Assembly: GCA_964560975.1 (NCBI GenBank)
Contig: CAZLNE010000035.1
Span: 1 to 18,262 of the forward strand
DNA: 18,262 nt
From: JAAZLA01 sp964560975
Lineage (GTDB): Bacteria; Spirochaetota; Spirochaetia; Treponematales; Treponemataceae
Direction: 5' to 3'
The stretch's first letter is position 1. Every line of letters starts with the position of its first letter. The notes under the pieces were generated by a model. The model was not told the origin of the DNA and made no database searches. It saw nothing but the letters and a program-made list of their open reading frames with translations. Of the stretch, positions 1 through 7,432 are shown piece after piece. A program made the position numbers and the translations under genes.

Positions 1-339
1 AATAAGGAAGTACAGGCTTTTATCGACAGCCTTGGTAATCTTGGTGCGTATAATTGGCGCGAAATTCAGGACATAGAGTCACGCTCTACTCACAGCTGGG
101 GAATTAGTGTTGATATTCTTCCTAAACGAATGAATACACATGAATTTTACTGGTTATGGACAAAAAGTATTAATGAAAAAAACTGGATGAAAACCCCTTT
201 AAAACAGCGATGGATACCGCCCGCTAAGGTAATATCCATCTTTGAGGAGGAAGGTTTTGTCTGGGGCGGTAAGTGGACAATTTGGGATAACATGCACTTT
301 GAATACCGGCCCGACATCTTATTGTATTCTCATAGATAA
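1..339 (+). CDS. M15-family zinc peptidase, C-terminal part (5' end outside window)
   Basis: Frame 1 is open from the first base to the TAA at 337-339 and gives 112 residues, so the gene begins left of the window; the ATG at 130 is internal. The fragment has the zinc-site pattern of the M15 D-Ala-D-Ala carboxypeptidase / L-Ala-D-Glu endopeptidase group (VanY or endolysin-like): S-x-x-H-S-W-G-x-x-x-D with H31 and D38 (fragment numbering) as the first two ligands, then W-D-N-M-H-F-E-Y with H99 as the third ligand. The F-V-W-G-G-K-W segment before it is also typical of the M15C type. The family cleaves peptide stems of peptidoglycan. Any signal peptide or wall-binding domain would be in the missing N-terminal part. 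The stop abuts the stop of the convergent acyl-CoA ligase with no bases between. The superfamily call is firm; substrate and cellular role are not visible. Confidence 0.82.
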   Translation, partial: NKEVQAFIDSLGNLGAYNWREIQDIESRSTHSWGISVDILPKRMNTHEFYWLWTKSINEKNWMKTPLKQRWIPPAKVISIFEEEGFVWGGKWTIWDNMHFEYRPDILLYSHR

Positions 340-2247
340 TTACTTATAAAGAGCCTTCATTTCCTTTGCATAATAATCTGGAAGTTTATAACGCATTATT
401 TCCTGCTTTGCAGAAAGCTCAACACCGACTTCAAATTGTTTTTTCAGCAAAGCAAAGCGGGCAATTTTTTCAAAAATCTTAAAACCGCTCTTCGAGTTAA
501 CAAGGTTTTGAATTTCATTGTCAATCATTTTTACTATATCTGCATTCGCTAAGAGTTCCTCATACGAGGAATAAGGAATACCATTTTCTTTTGCATAGTT
601 TTGAACTTCATCCTGAGCTGGAACAATCAAGGCGCTTAGGTATCGCTCATCTTGTCCTACAACTACACATTGCGAAATAAATCTTGATTCTTTTAGTCTC
701 ATTTCAATTGGAAGCGGTTCAACATTTTCTCCGCCGCGCAATACTATGGTATCTTTTTTTCTTCCTCTAAGAACAAGCTCTCCATTCACCGTTAACATAC
801 CTAGATCGCCTGTGTCCAGCCAACCGTCCTTATCAAGAACTTTTGCAGTAAGATCATCTTTTTTATAGTAGCCCTTCATGACTATGCCGCCGCGAACCAT
901 TACAGTTCCCTTTTTACCGGGAGGAAGAACTTCACCTTTTTCACCAATTATTTTAACTTCAACACCGCGTATTGCAGATCCTACCGTACCAAAAACGGGC
1001 TTTTTCATGGGTCTAACAGAAACAACCGGTGCTGTTTCAGTTAGTCCATAACCTTCTACAATATTCACACCAACAGCCCAGAAAAACTGATCTACCGCAG
1101 GAGGCAGAGCGCCGCCGCCGGAAACACCGCCGGTAAAAGCATTACCGAGCTTCATTCTAATTTTCTTAAAAACAAGAACTGCGCCCAACGCCTTTACTGG
1201 TGTTAAAAGAAGCCAGGGAATAATCAGCATAAGCCAATCGAGTATAAGAACTCTTTTCGTAAAAAGGGCTGTTTTTCGAAATAAAAGCCTGTCTATTTTG
1301 CTTTGTAAGACACCAACACCAACGAAGAATTTAAACAAAATAAATTTTACTCCGCCTGTTTTTCTCATAGTACGGTTAATACCCTCATATACCGCTTCAA
1401 AAACTCTTGGAACTGCAGGCATGAGCTGAGGATTCAAATTTGCAAAATCTGCAAGCAGAATGCTGCCTATCGGTTTCGAGTAGCACATAGCGCCAGCCTG
1501 AAAAATTATTACATATTCACATAGCCGCTGAAAAGAATGCCAGACAGGTAGAACGCACAAAGCCTTATCACCAGGGTTAAGAGGGATTCGCTCCGGCAGT
1601 TCATCCAGCTGAACAGTAAAATTCCTATGACAAAGCATAACGCCTTTAGGTTCGCCTGTAGTTCCAGAAGTAAATATAATACAGGCAATATCTTCACCGC
1701 TTCCCTTATCAAGCTCTCGTTCAATCAAATTAGGATTAGAAATTCTATATTGTTTACCTGCTGATACAATATCAGTAAAAAGAGAGAGCTCAATCTTATG
1801 TGCTGCGGCTTCTTCTATTCCTGCACCAGATACTGCATCAAACGAGATTATTCTCTCTAAAATGGGAAGGTCTGCTTTAATTGACAGAATTTTTTTTAAC
1901 TGGGCTTCGTTTTCTACTAGCACAGTACGGCATTCAGCATGAGATAAAATATACGCTAAATCCCGGTCGGTTGCATCACATCCGCGCGGAACATCTGCAG
2001 CTCCTATAGCCATTATTGCCATACTAGACTGCTGCCATTCTTTTCGATCATCAGAAATAAGACCTACATGATCGCCCCTTTTAATACCAAGAGAAAGAAG
2101 ACCTGCACCAAAATCTAATACCGCCTCATATAATTCTTTATATGTATTAGGTAAAAACGATCCATTTTCCTTCCGTGTATATTGTGCATAAACTTCCGCA
2201 TGCTTTCCGGCAACCTCTCTCAAGATTTTAGGCAGCGTATTTTCCAT
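340..2247 (-). CDS. long-chain fatty acid--CoA ligase (AMP-forming, COG1022 type)
   Basis: A 635-residue member of the ANL adenylating superfamily. It should activate fatty acids to acyl-AMP and then acyl-CoA, feeding lipid synthesis or degradation at the inner face of the membrane. Visible motifs are the phosphate-binding loop FTSGTTGEPKG (192-202), Y-G-L-T-E-T (401-406), the ATP ribose-binding aspartate in WLDTGDLG (477-484), and the hinge region LRGRKKD...GGENVEP (494-512). A hydrophobic stretch at about 335-361 fits membrane association, as in other bacterial long-chain enzymes. The C-terminal E-L-S-A-K-Q-E-I-M-R (610-619) lines up without gaps with the family E-L-T-x-T-x-K-x-K-R motif. 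This puts Glu616 where the catalytic lysine is expected; Lys614 lies two residues earlier. The ATG at 2247 follows a good AGGGAG ribosome site. The gene has its own promoter (2317-2345) and a dyad in its leader. Chain-length specificity cannot be read from sequence. Confidence 0.92.
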   Translation of the reverse strand: MENTLPKILREVAGKHAEVYAQYTRKENGSFLPNTYKELYEAVLDFGAGLLSLGIKRGDHVGLISDDRKEWQQSSMAIMAIGAADVPRGCDATDRDLAYILSHAECRTVLVENEAQLKKILSIKADLPILERIISFDAVSGAGIEEAAAHKIELSLFTDIVSAGKQYRISNPNLIERELDKGSGEDIACIIFTSGTTGEPKGVMLCHRNFTVQLDELPERIPLNPGDKALCVLPVWHSFQRLCEYVIIFQAGAMCYSKPIGSILLADFANLNPQLMPAVPRVFEAVYEGINRTMRKTGGVKFILFKFFVGVGVLQSKIDRLLFRKTALFTKRVLILDWLMLIIPWLLLTPVKALGAVLVFKKIRMKLGNAFTGGVSGGGALPPAVDQFFWAVGVNIVEGYGLTETAPVVSVRPMKKPVFGTVGSAIRGVEVKIIGEKGEVLPPGKKGTVMVRGGIVMKGYYKKDDLTAKVLDKDGWLDTGDLGMLTVNGELVLRGRKKDTIVLRGGENVEPLPIEMRLKESRFISQCVVVGQDERYLSALIVPAQDEVQNYAKENGIPYSSYEELLANADIVKMIDNEIQNLVNSKSGFKIFEKIARFALLKKQFEVGVELSAKQEIMRYKLPDYYAKEMKALYK

Positions 2248-2280
2248 ACAATGTCTCCCTTGTTTTAGTGTATCAATACT

Positions 2281-2301
2281 GACACTATGGCATAGTATGT
2301 C
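2281..2301 (-). promoter_or_regulatory. operator-like dyad in the acyl-CoA ligase leader
   Basis: ACTATG (2284-2289) and CATAGT (2291-2296) form a perfect inverted repeat around a single central base. Outer GAC (2281-2283) and GTC (2299-2301) extend it if two unpaired bases are allowed. It sits about 10-30 bases downstream of the predicted transcription start and about 35 bases before the ATG. That is where a repressor such as a FadR- or TetR-type fatty-acid regulator could block transcription. It could also fold as a short RNA hairpin, but no T-run follows, so it is not a terminator. The binding protein is unknown. Confidence 0.45.
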
Positions 2302-2316
2302 ATTTTGATATATTTT

Positions 2317-2345
2317 ATTATAACTGGATTTCCTGTATCTGACAA
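2317..2345 (-). promoter_or_regulatory. sigma70-type promoter for the acyl-CoA ligase
   Basis: On the minus strand TTGTCA (2345-2340, five of six consensus bases) is separated by exactly 17 bases from a perfect TATAAT (2322-2317). The predicted start is near 2310, giving a leader of about 60 bases before the ATG at 2247. The -35 box lies about 40 bases past the stop of the upstream PF06541 gene, so the ligase can be transcribed independently of the ABC/mntP operon. Confidence 0.7.
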
Positions 2346-2384
2346 GCTTCTCTTCCTAAAACTTAGCTTATCATCTTTCTTTTA

Positions 2385-3194
2385 CTATTTTCTGTCTCTA
2401 ATATATTGACCAATCCTCGATTTAATGTGTTCTAATGAAATTTTGTAACGTACACTGCTTATAGAAGGAAATTTTCTCATTAATGAATCAACATCTCTTC
2501 TTTTTTGAGAAAATAATGAGATCTTCTCAAGTATTGCCGGCGTAATATGAAGCCGTTCTTTTTCCTGAGGGCTTGTATCTATAATGGCTTTGAATATATC
2601 TATAAAATTTCGCTCTTTAAACCACTGTTCGGCGCCAAATTTCTCTTTCAAATTCTCAAAAAACTCTCCAAGAAGAAGTAAATGCTCGTTAAACCGTATG
2701 AGCTTTCTAACTGAAAAATATAAATCAACACAAACTAACAAAAGCAGGCCATAGCCTAATCCCTTTATAGCAGAAAAACTAAGGGTCTCAATGATTCTAA
2801 TAAAAAACGGCTGCATAACATACATGCCTATACAGCTGAGTACACCAAATAAAAGAGAATTCAGAAGGCAGACTCGGCCCTTAATATTAAATTTATATTT
2901 TGAATAATCCCACCACTTAGTATTAAACAATGTTTCTAAAAGAAAACCTGTTACATACTCTAAAGCAGATGTTAAAATAACTGCAGAAACATAAAATAAA
3001 GGAATAGAAAAAGAAAGCGGTTCAAGAAGGAAAATGACAATTAATGCACCGAATCCATAGACAGGACAAATAGGACCGTGTAAAAAACCTCTGTCTACAA
3101 GTTTTTTTTCTATACTAGAAACATAGATAACTTCACAAATGTAACCTACAAAGCTATATATAAAAAAAAGCAGTACAACAGAAAAAAATTCCAC
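2385..3194 (-). CDS. PF06541-type multi-spanning membrane protein (putative ABC-transporter type IV)
   Basis: A 269-residue membrane protein of the family called 'putative ABC transporter permease' (PF06541), whose biochemical role is unknown. The family signature is clear: R-G-F-L-H-G-P-I-C-P-V-Y-G-F-G-A (35-50) and W-W-D-Y-S-K-Y-K-F-N-I-K-G-R (94-107). I see about five hydrophobic segments (near 3-20, 45-59, 63-85, 110-130, 140-160), then a charged, probably cytoplasmic tail of about 100 residues. The start is GTG at 3194, with TAGGAG six bases before it. That ribosome site overlaps the stop of mntP, so translation is probably coupled. It is the last gene of the ABC-ABC-mntP operon. The name permease is by family convention; nothing here shows what it moves, and no ATPase subunit of its own lies beside it. 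Confidence 0.82.
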   Translation of the reverse strand: MEFFSVVLLFFIYSFVGYICEVIYVSSIEKKLVDRGFLHGPICPVYGFGALIVIFLLEPLSFSIPLFYVSAVILTSALEYVTGFLLETLFNTKWWDYSKYKFNIKGRVCLLNSLLFGVLSCIGMYVMQPFFIRIIETLSFSAIKGLGYGLLLLVCVDLYFSVRKLIRFNEHLLLLGEFFENLKEKFGAEQWFKERNFIDIFKAIIDTSPQEKERLHITPAILEKISLFSQKRRDVDSLMRKFPSISSVRYKISLEHIKSRIGQYIRDRK

Positions 3195-3203
3195 AGTATT
3201 CTC

Positions 3204-3776
3204 CTAGATGACTCCTAGATGTTCTAAAAATACCTTTAAGCCTATAAGGAGTAGAATTACACCGCCTGAAAACTCAGCCTTGTTTTTAAACTTAACTCCA
3301 AACTTAACACCGGTACATACCCCAAAGAAAGAAATAATTAAGGTTGTAATACCAATTGTTATAATAGAAGGTACTATAGAAACCTGTAAAAAGGCAAATG
3401 TTATACCAACAGCAAGCGCATCTATACTAGTTGCAATAGCAAGGAGTAAAAGTTGCCGTATTTCTGCACTTAGTTGAGTCTGTTCAACGGGACAGGAATC
3501 ATCTTTTTTGAATGACTCAATGACCATCTTAATTCCTAAAACACTTAAAAGAGCAAAAACAATCCAATGGTCTACGGGTGTAATAATTCTCTCAAAACTG
3601 GAACCTAAAAGCCATCCCAAAAACGGCATTAATGCCTGAAAAAAGCCAAACAAAAACGCAACCAGAAAGGCTCTTTTAAAACACTGTTTTTTCATGGATA
3701 AGCCCTTACAGACTGATACTGCAAAGGCATCCATAGATAAACCGACACCAATTAAAATAATCTCAACAAAACTCAC
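3204..3776 (-). CDS. mntP: manganese efflux pump MntP
   Basis: A 190-residue, six-TM inner-membrane exporter that lowers cytoplasmic Mn(II). The two internally repeated family motifs are both present: G-L-S-M-D-A-F-A-V-S-V with Asp16, and A-T-S-I-D-A-L-A-V-G-I with Asp119. The corresponding aspartates are important for transport in the E. coli protein. Length is normal (about 188 residues in E. coli). The start is GTG (3774-3776), preceded by GAGGT seven bases upstream. It lies 24 bases after the stop of the upstream ABC gene and 9 bases before the next gene, so it is an internal operon gene. There is no room directly upstream for the yybP-ykoY manganese riboswitch that often controls mntP in other bacteria, so any Mn control would act at the operon promoter. 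Confidence 0.93.
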   Translation of the reverse strand: MSFVEIILIGVGLSMDAFAVSVCKGLSMKKQCFKRAFLVAFLFGFFQALMPFLGWLLGSSFERIITPVDHWIVFALLSVLGIKMVIESFKKDDSCPVEQTQLSAEIRQLLLLAIATSIDALAVGITFAFLQVSIVPSIITIGITTLIISFFGVCTGVKFGVKFKNKAEFSGGVILLLIGLKVFLEHLGVI

Positions 3777-3800
3777 GCCTTTACCTCAATATTCAATAAG

Positions 3801-5579
3801 CTACATAGCCTCAGCTAAATCTGTATTTCTGTACAATTTACTGTAATGTCCGCCGTTCTTTGTCAATTCATCATGAGTTCCCGATTCCACAATTTTACCA
3901 TCTTGAACAAAGAAAATTATATCTGCATTACGTATGGTAGATAAACGGTGTGCAATAATAAAGGATGTTCGGCCCTTTAATAGACGGCTTAGTCCGGACT
4001 GAATTGCACGTTCTGTTTCTGTATCTACAGAGGATGTTGCCTCATCCAAAATTAAGATTCTCGGATCTGCCAAAAGAACGCGTGCAAAACTAATAAGCTG
4101 TCTTTGTCCTGCAGATAATCCTGAACCGCGTTCGTTTACCTCGGTATTGTACCCGTCAGGATATGCAGATATAAATTCGTGTGCCTGAACAGCCTTTGCC
4201 GCTTCAATAATCTCTTCATCTGTTGCATCGAGTTTTCCATAACGAATATTATCCATGATGGTACCAGAAAACAGAAAACTGTCCTGGAGCATAACACCAA
4301 CTTGTTTTCTAACAGAACGAATCTGCACTGTTTTAAGGTCAATGCCGTCAATTAAAACCTGTCCTGAATCCGGATTATAAAAACGTGAAAGAAGGTTAAC
4401 TATCGTAGTTTTTCCTGCACCGGTCGGTCCAACAATAGCCACGGTTGTTCCAGGAGTAATGACATAGTTAACATCCTTAAGTATAGGGAATCCTTTTTCG
4501 TAAGAGAAGTTGACATTATCAAATTCAACATGGCCGCGAATTGGAGGAAGTTCTATTGCACCGGCAATATCAGATACTTCATTAGGCTCATCAAGAAGTT
4601 CAAAAATTCGCTCCATATAGGCGGCTGTTGTAACCATACTGTTATAAAAGTTTCCAATATTTTGTATAGGAAACCAGAAGCGCCAGATGTATCCGGCAAA
4701 AGCTACAAGGGTACCAACCGACACTGGGTCAGCAAACCACATAATACCGGCAAAGTAGACAAGAGATACACCAATAGTCGAAAGATTATCTATTACCGGC
4801 CAAATTAAAAAATTTCTTATAACCGCAGGCATCCATGCCTTTTTCCACTCGCCGCATAGATTAGAAAAAATGTTTTTGTTCTCTTTTTCACGGGCAAAGG
4901 ATTGTGTAATCTTCATACCATTTAAACTCTCGCTCAAATAGGCATTCAAATTTGCCTGCTTATGACTTACCATCTGCCATGCTGCGTGCTGTTTCTTTTT
5001 CAAAATAATAATTGTAAAAAACAAAACAGGAACTGTCGCTAGGGTAACAAGCGTGAGCTTGGGATTTATAAACAGCATAAAACCGACAATAACAAAAATA
5101 TTGAACAAGTCAGTTATCAGCTGGATAATACCGTTAGAAAGTAAATCACTTAATGAGTTAACGTAGTTAACAACGCGAATTAGAATTTTCCCGTGCGGTC
5201 GCGAGTCAAAATAGGTAAATGGAAGAGCCTGAATCTTTGAAAATACATCGGTACGAATTGTAACAATGATATCCTGCGCTAGTTTTGACATGATCTTAAA
5301 ACGAAGCGTTAAAAACAGCCACACAAGAACCAATCCAGCTAAAATGAGAGAACTCAAAAGTACTAACAGTTTCATGTTTTCATTTGGAATGGCAATATCT
5401 ATTGCATTTTTAATTAGAAAAGGACCTAAAAGAGATGTAAAGGAGGCAATAGCCATAAAAAGCCCTGCAGTAAACATCTTTTTTTTGTAAGGTATAAGAT
5501 ATTTTAAAAGTCTTTTTACAATATGAGGATTAAACGCGGGATCCAGTTCTTCATCTGTGTCAAATTTATTTCGTGCCAT
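3801..5579 (-). CDS. ABC exporter half-transporter, catalytic-site subunit (TMD-NBD)
   Basis: A type IV (MsbA/Sav1866-like) half-transporter, 592 residues from the ATG at 5579. I prefer this start to the in-frame ATG at 5606 because AAGGAG lies at ideal spacing before 5579; the longer form would have a 41-base overlap with the gene before it. Six TM segments fill about 30-310. The NBD has Walker A G-P-T-G-A-G-K-T-T (384-392), Q-loop Gln432, signature LSAGQ (488-492), Walker B I-L-I-L-D-E with catalytic Glu513, and H-loop His544. The ATPase glutamate is intact but the signature departs from LSGGQ. The partner gene shows the opposite pattern, so the pair should be a heterodimer with one consensus and one degenerate ATP site, like TM287/288 or BmrCD. 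Multidrug or lipid export is plausible but unproven. Its start overlaps the end of the partner by 14 bases. Confidence 0.93.
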   Translation of the reverse strand: MARNKFDTDEELDPAFNPHIVKRLLKYLIPYKKKMFTAGLFMAIASFTSLLGPFLIKNAIDIAIPNENMKLLVLLSSLILAGLVLVWLFLTLRFKIMSKLAQDIIVTIRTDVFSKIQALPFTYFDSRPHGKILIRVVNYVNSLSDLLSNGIIQLITDLFNIFVIVGFMLFINPKLTLVTLATVPVLFFTIIILKKKQHAAWQMVSHKQANLNAYLSESLNGMKITQSFAREKENKNIFSNLCGEWKKAWMPAVIRNFLIWPVIDNLSTIGVSLVYFAGIMWFADPVSVGTLVAFAGYIWRFWFPIQNIGNFYNSMVTTAAYMERIFELLDEPNEVSDIAGAIELPPIRGHVEFDNVNFSYEKGFPILKDVNYVITPGTTVAIVGPTGAGKTTIVNLLSRFYNPDSGQVLIDGIDLKTVQIRSVRKQVGVMLQDSFLFSGTIMDNIRYGKLDATDEEIIEAAKAVQAHEFISAYPDGYNTEVNERGSGLSAGQRQLISFARVLLADPRILILDEATSSVDTETERAIQSGLSRLLKGRTSFIIAHRLSTIRNADIIFFVQDGKIVESGTHDELTKNGGHYSKLYRNTDLAEAM

Positions 5580-7308
5580 GTATATCTCCTTCGACTTCAT
5601 ATCCATTTTGATGAAGCCAAACGTGCCTGTAGTAACCCTGGCGGGCTAATAGCTCTTTATGTGTTCCCCTGTCAGTTATTTTTCCGTTTTCTAAAACGAG
5701 AATCATGTCTGCTTTTTCAAGAGATGAAATACGGTGTGCAATAATAAAAGTTGTATGACCGGTTGTTTGTCCTGCGATCGAGTCGCGTATTTTTTCTTCT
5801 GTTTCAACGTCAACGCTTGAGGTTGTATCGTCAAGAATCATGATGGGAGTATCCATGAGAAATAATCGGGCAAGTGCAATACGCTGTCTCTGTCCGCCGG
5901 AAAGTCCAACACCCCGTTCGCCGACTATGGTATCATATCCTGCTGATAAATCTTTAATAAAACTGTCTGCAAATGCCAGTTCAGCTGCCTTTTTCACTTC
6001 TTCCATTGGTGCTTCAGGTTTACCAAACGCAATATTTCCTTCAATAGTATCTGAAAAAAGAAAGACATCCTGCATTGTAATTCCGGCATTACGTCTTAAC
6101 GATTCAAGTGTATATTTTCGTACATCAACACCATCTATAAGAACGCTGCCTTCTGTACAGTCATAGTAACGGCATATCAGTTTTGCAATAGTAGATTTAC
6201 CGGAACCTGTTGGTCCGAGAATTCCTATGGTTTGTCCGCTTTTTACGGTAAAATTTATTGTATCCAGAACCTTAACTTCATTATACATAAATGAAACATT
6301 TCTAAACTCAACATCACCCTTTACTCGTTCCACTGCAACAGCTTCACTGTCGTTAACAATCTTGCTCGTTCTGCACTTTAGCTCCCAAATGCGTTCAGCA
6401 GAGGCAACAAAGCGCTGTGCATCGTTCACTAAGTTTCCAATCATGTTAATAGGCTGAGTAAAAGCCCACATGAGCCCGTTAAAAGTAACGAGTTCTCCAA
6501 TAGTTAAATAATCATTAATAATAAGATATCCGCCGAGCAAGATGAGAATTACAGGTAGAGCTCCTCCGATTGTTTCAATAATCGGCAGATACGCAATTCG
6601 AACATTTGCGTTTTCTACAGTGGTGTCCCGGTAGGCCTTATTTTCCTTTTGAAAACGTTCCATTTCATAATTTTCACGAACAAACGCTTTTACAACACGA
6701 TTGCCTGCAATATTTTCTGCAACCCGTGTATTAAGACGTGCAAACTGGTCGCGAACGCTTGTATGAGATGGTTTTATTTTATCTTTAAATTTAAGAACAA
6801 GAAAAATGATGATCGGAGCAATGAGGATGAATGCTATTGTCAGTATCCAATTTATAGAAGATAAAACAATAATAGAAAAAACAAACACTATGATGTTTTC
6901 AAATATTTGATACAAAACCCAGGCTATAAAATGCCGAACTGCATCTAAGTCGCCTGTCATTAACGTCATAACATTTCCAGGAGGAGAACGGTCAAACCAT
7001 GAAAAATCCTGTTTTTGTACGTGGTCATATAAATCTTCACGAATATTTCGTATAACATTTTGCGACACATGTTCAAAAATCATCTGATATCCGTAACGCA
7101 CAAGGCTCTTTAATACTGTTGCACTTATCATGATTATTACAAGGGTTAAAAGTAAACTCTTTTCTCCGCCCTTTATAACTCGATCTACAATCTGTCCAGC
7201 AACACTAGGATTCACCATATTCAAGGCTGAAACAATCACAGTCAACAATAAACCAGAGGCCATTAAAAAACTGTACTTTTTGATATAGGACCAAATCCAC
7301 TTGCCCAT
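5566..7308 (-). CDS. ABC exporter half-transporter, degenerate-site subunit (TMD-NBD)
   Basis: A 580-residue half-transporter, first gene of the operon. TM segments lie near 12-32, 52-72, 130-150, 153-173, 242-262 and 270-292. NBD motifs are Walker A G-P-T-G-S-G-K-S-T (365-373), Q-loop Gln413, canonical signature LSGGQ (469-473), Walker B I-M-I-L-D-D with Asp494 replacing the catalytic glutamate, D-loop S-S-V-D (497-500) and His525. A Walker B Asp in one subunit, paired with an off-consensus signature in the other, is the hallmark of heterodimeric exporters. The ATG at 7308 follows AGGAG eight bases upstream. An intrinsic terminator hairpin ends three bases before that ribosome site, leaving no promoter space between them. 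Substrate is not readable from sequence. Confidence 0.93.
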   Translation of the reverse strand: MGKWIWSYIKKYSFLMASGLLLTVIVSALNMVNPSVAGQIVDRVIKGGEKSLLLTLVIIMISATVLKSLVRYGYQMIFEHVSQNVIRNIREDLYDHVQKQDFSWFDRSPPGNVMTLMTGDLDAVRHFIAWVLYQIFENIIVFVFSIIVLSSINWILTIAFILIAPIIIFLVLKFKDKIKPSHTSVRDQFARLNTRVAENIAGNRVVKAFVRENYEMERFQKENKAYRDTTVENANVRIAYLPIIETIGGALPVILILLGGYLIINDYLTIGELVTFNGLMWAFTQPINMIGNLVNDAQRFVASAERIWELKCRTSKIVNDSEAVAVERVKGDVEFRNVSFMYNEVKVLDTINFTVKSGQTIGILGPTGSGKSTIAKLICRYYDCTEGSVLIDGVDVRKYTLESLRRNAGITMQDVFLFSDTIEGNIAFGKPEAPMEEVKKAAELAFADSFIKDLSAGYDTIVGERGVGLSGGQRQRIALARLFLMDTPIMILDDTTSSVDVETEEKIRDSIAGQTTGHTTFIIAHRISSLEKADMILVLENGKITDRGTHKELLARQGYYRHVWLHQNGYEVEGDIHGTK

Positions 7309-7322
7309 TCTATATCTCCTAT

Positions 7323-7355
7323 AAAAAAAAAGCAGGAATGTAAAAATCCCTACTT
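7323..7355 (-). terminator. intrinsic terminator after the alpha-xylosidase, abutting the ABC operon
   Basis: On the minus strand, arms AAGTAGGGAT (7355-7346) and ATTCCTGCTT (7339-7330) form a 10-bp stem with two G-U pairs and a six-base loop. Seven further T residues (7329-7323) follow the stem. It lies 78 bases past the alpha-xylosidase stop and is a good Rho-independent terminator. The T-run ends only three bases before the AGGAG of the next gene. Confidence 0.8.
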
Positions 7356-7432
7356 TTTATTACAGAACAAACTACTCTTATGAATAAAAATAGTCAATAC
7401 AGATTATTTTATTTCACATCGTAACAATAGCC

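Noticed and set aside
2341..2372. Inverted repeat (arms 2341-2348 and 2365-2372) after the PF06541 gene, considered as a terminator.
   Set aside because: The loop is long (16 bases), one pair is G-U, and no T-run follows on the minus strand. It overlaps the -35 box of the ligase promoter and may be chance.
5580..5606. ATG at 5606 as start of the second ABC gene.
   Set aside because: The ATG at 5579 has an ideal AAGGAG; the extra nine residues would only enlarge the overlap with the previous gene.
5840..6166. 108-codon open frame on the plus strand inside the first ABC gene.
   Set aside because: It lies antisense to the ATP-binding domain with all its motifs intact; the product resembles no known protein.
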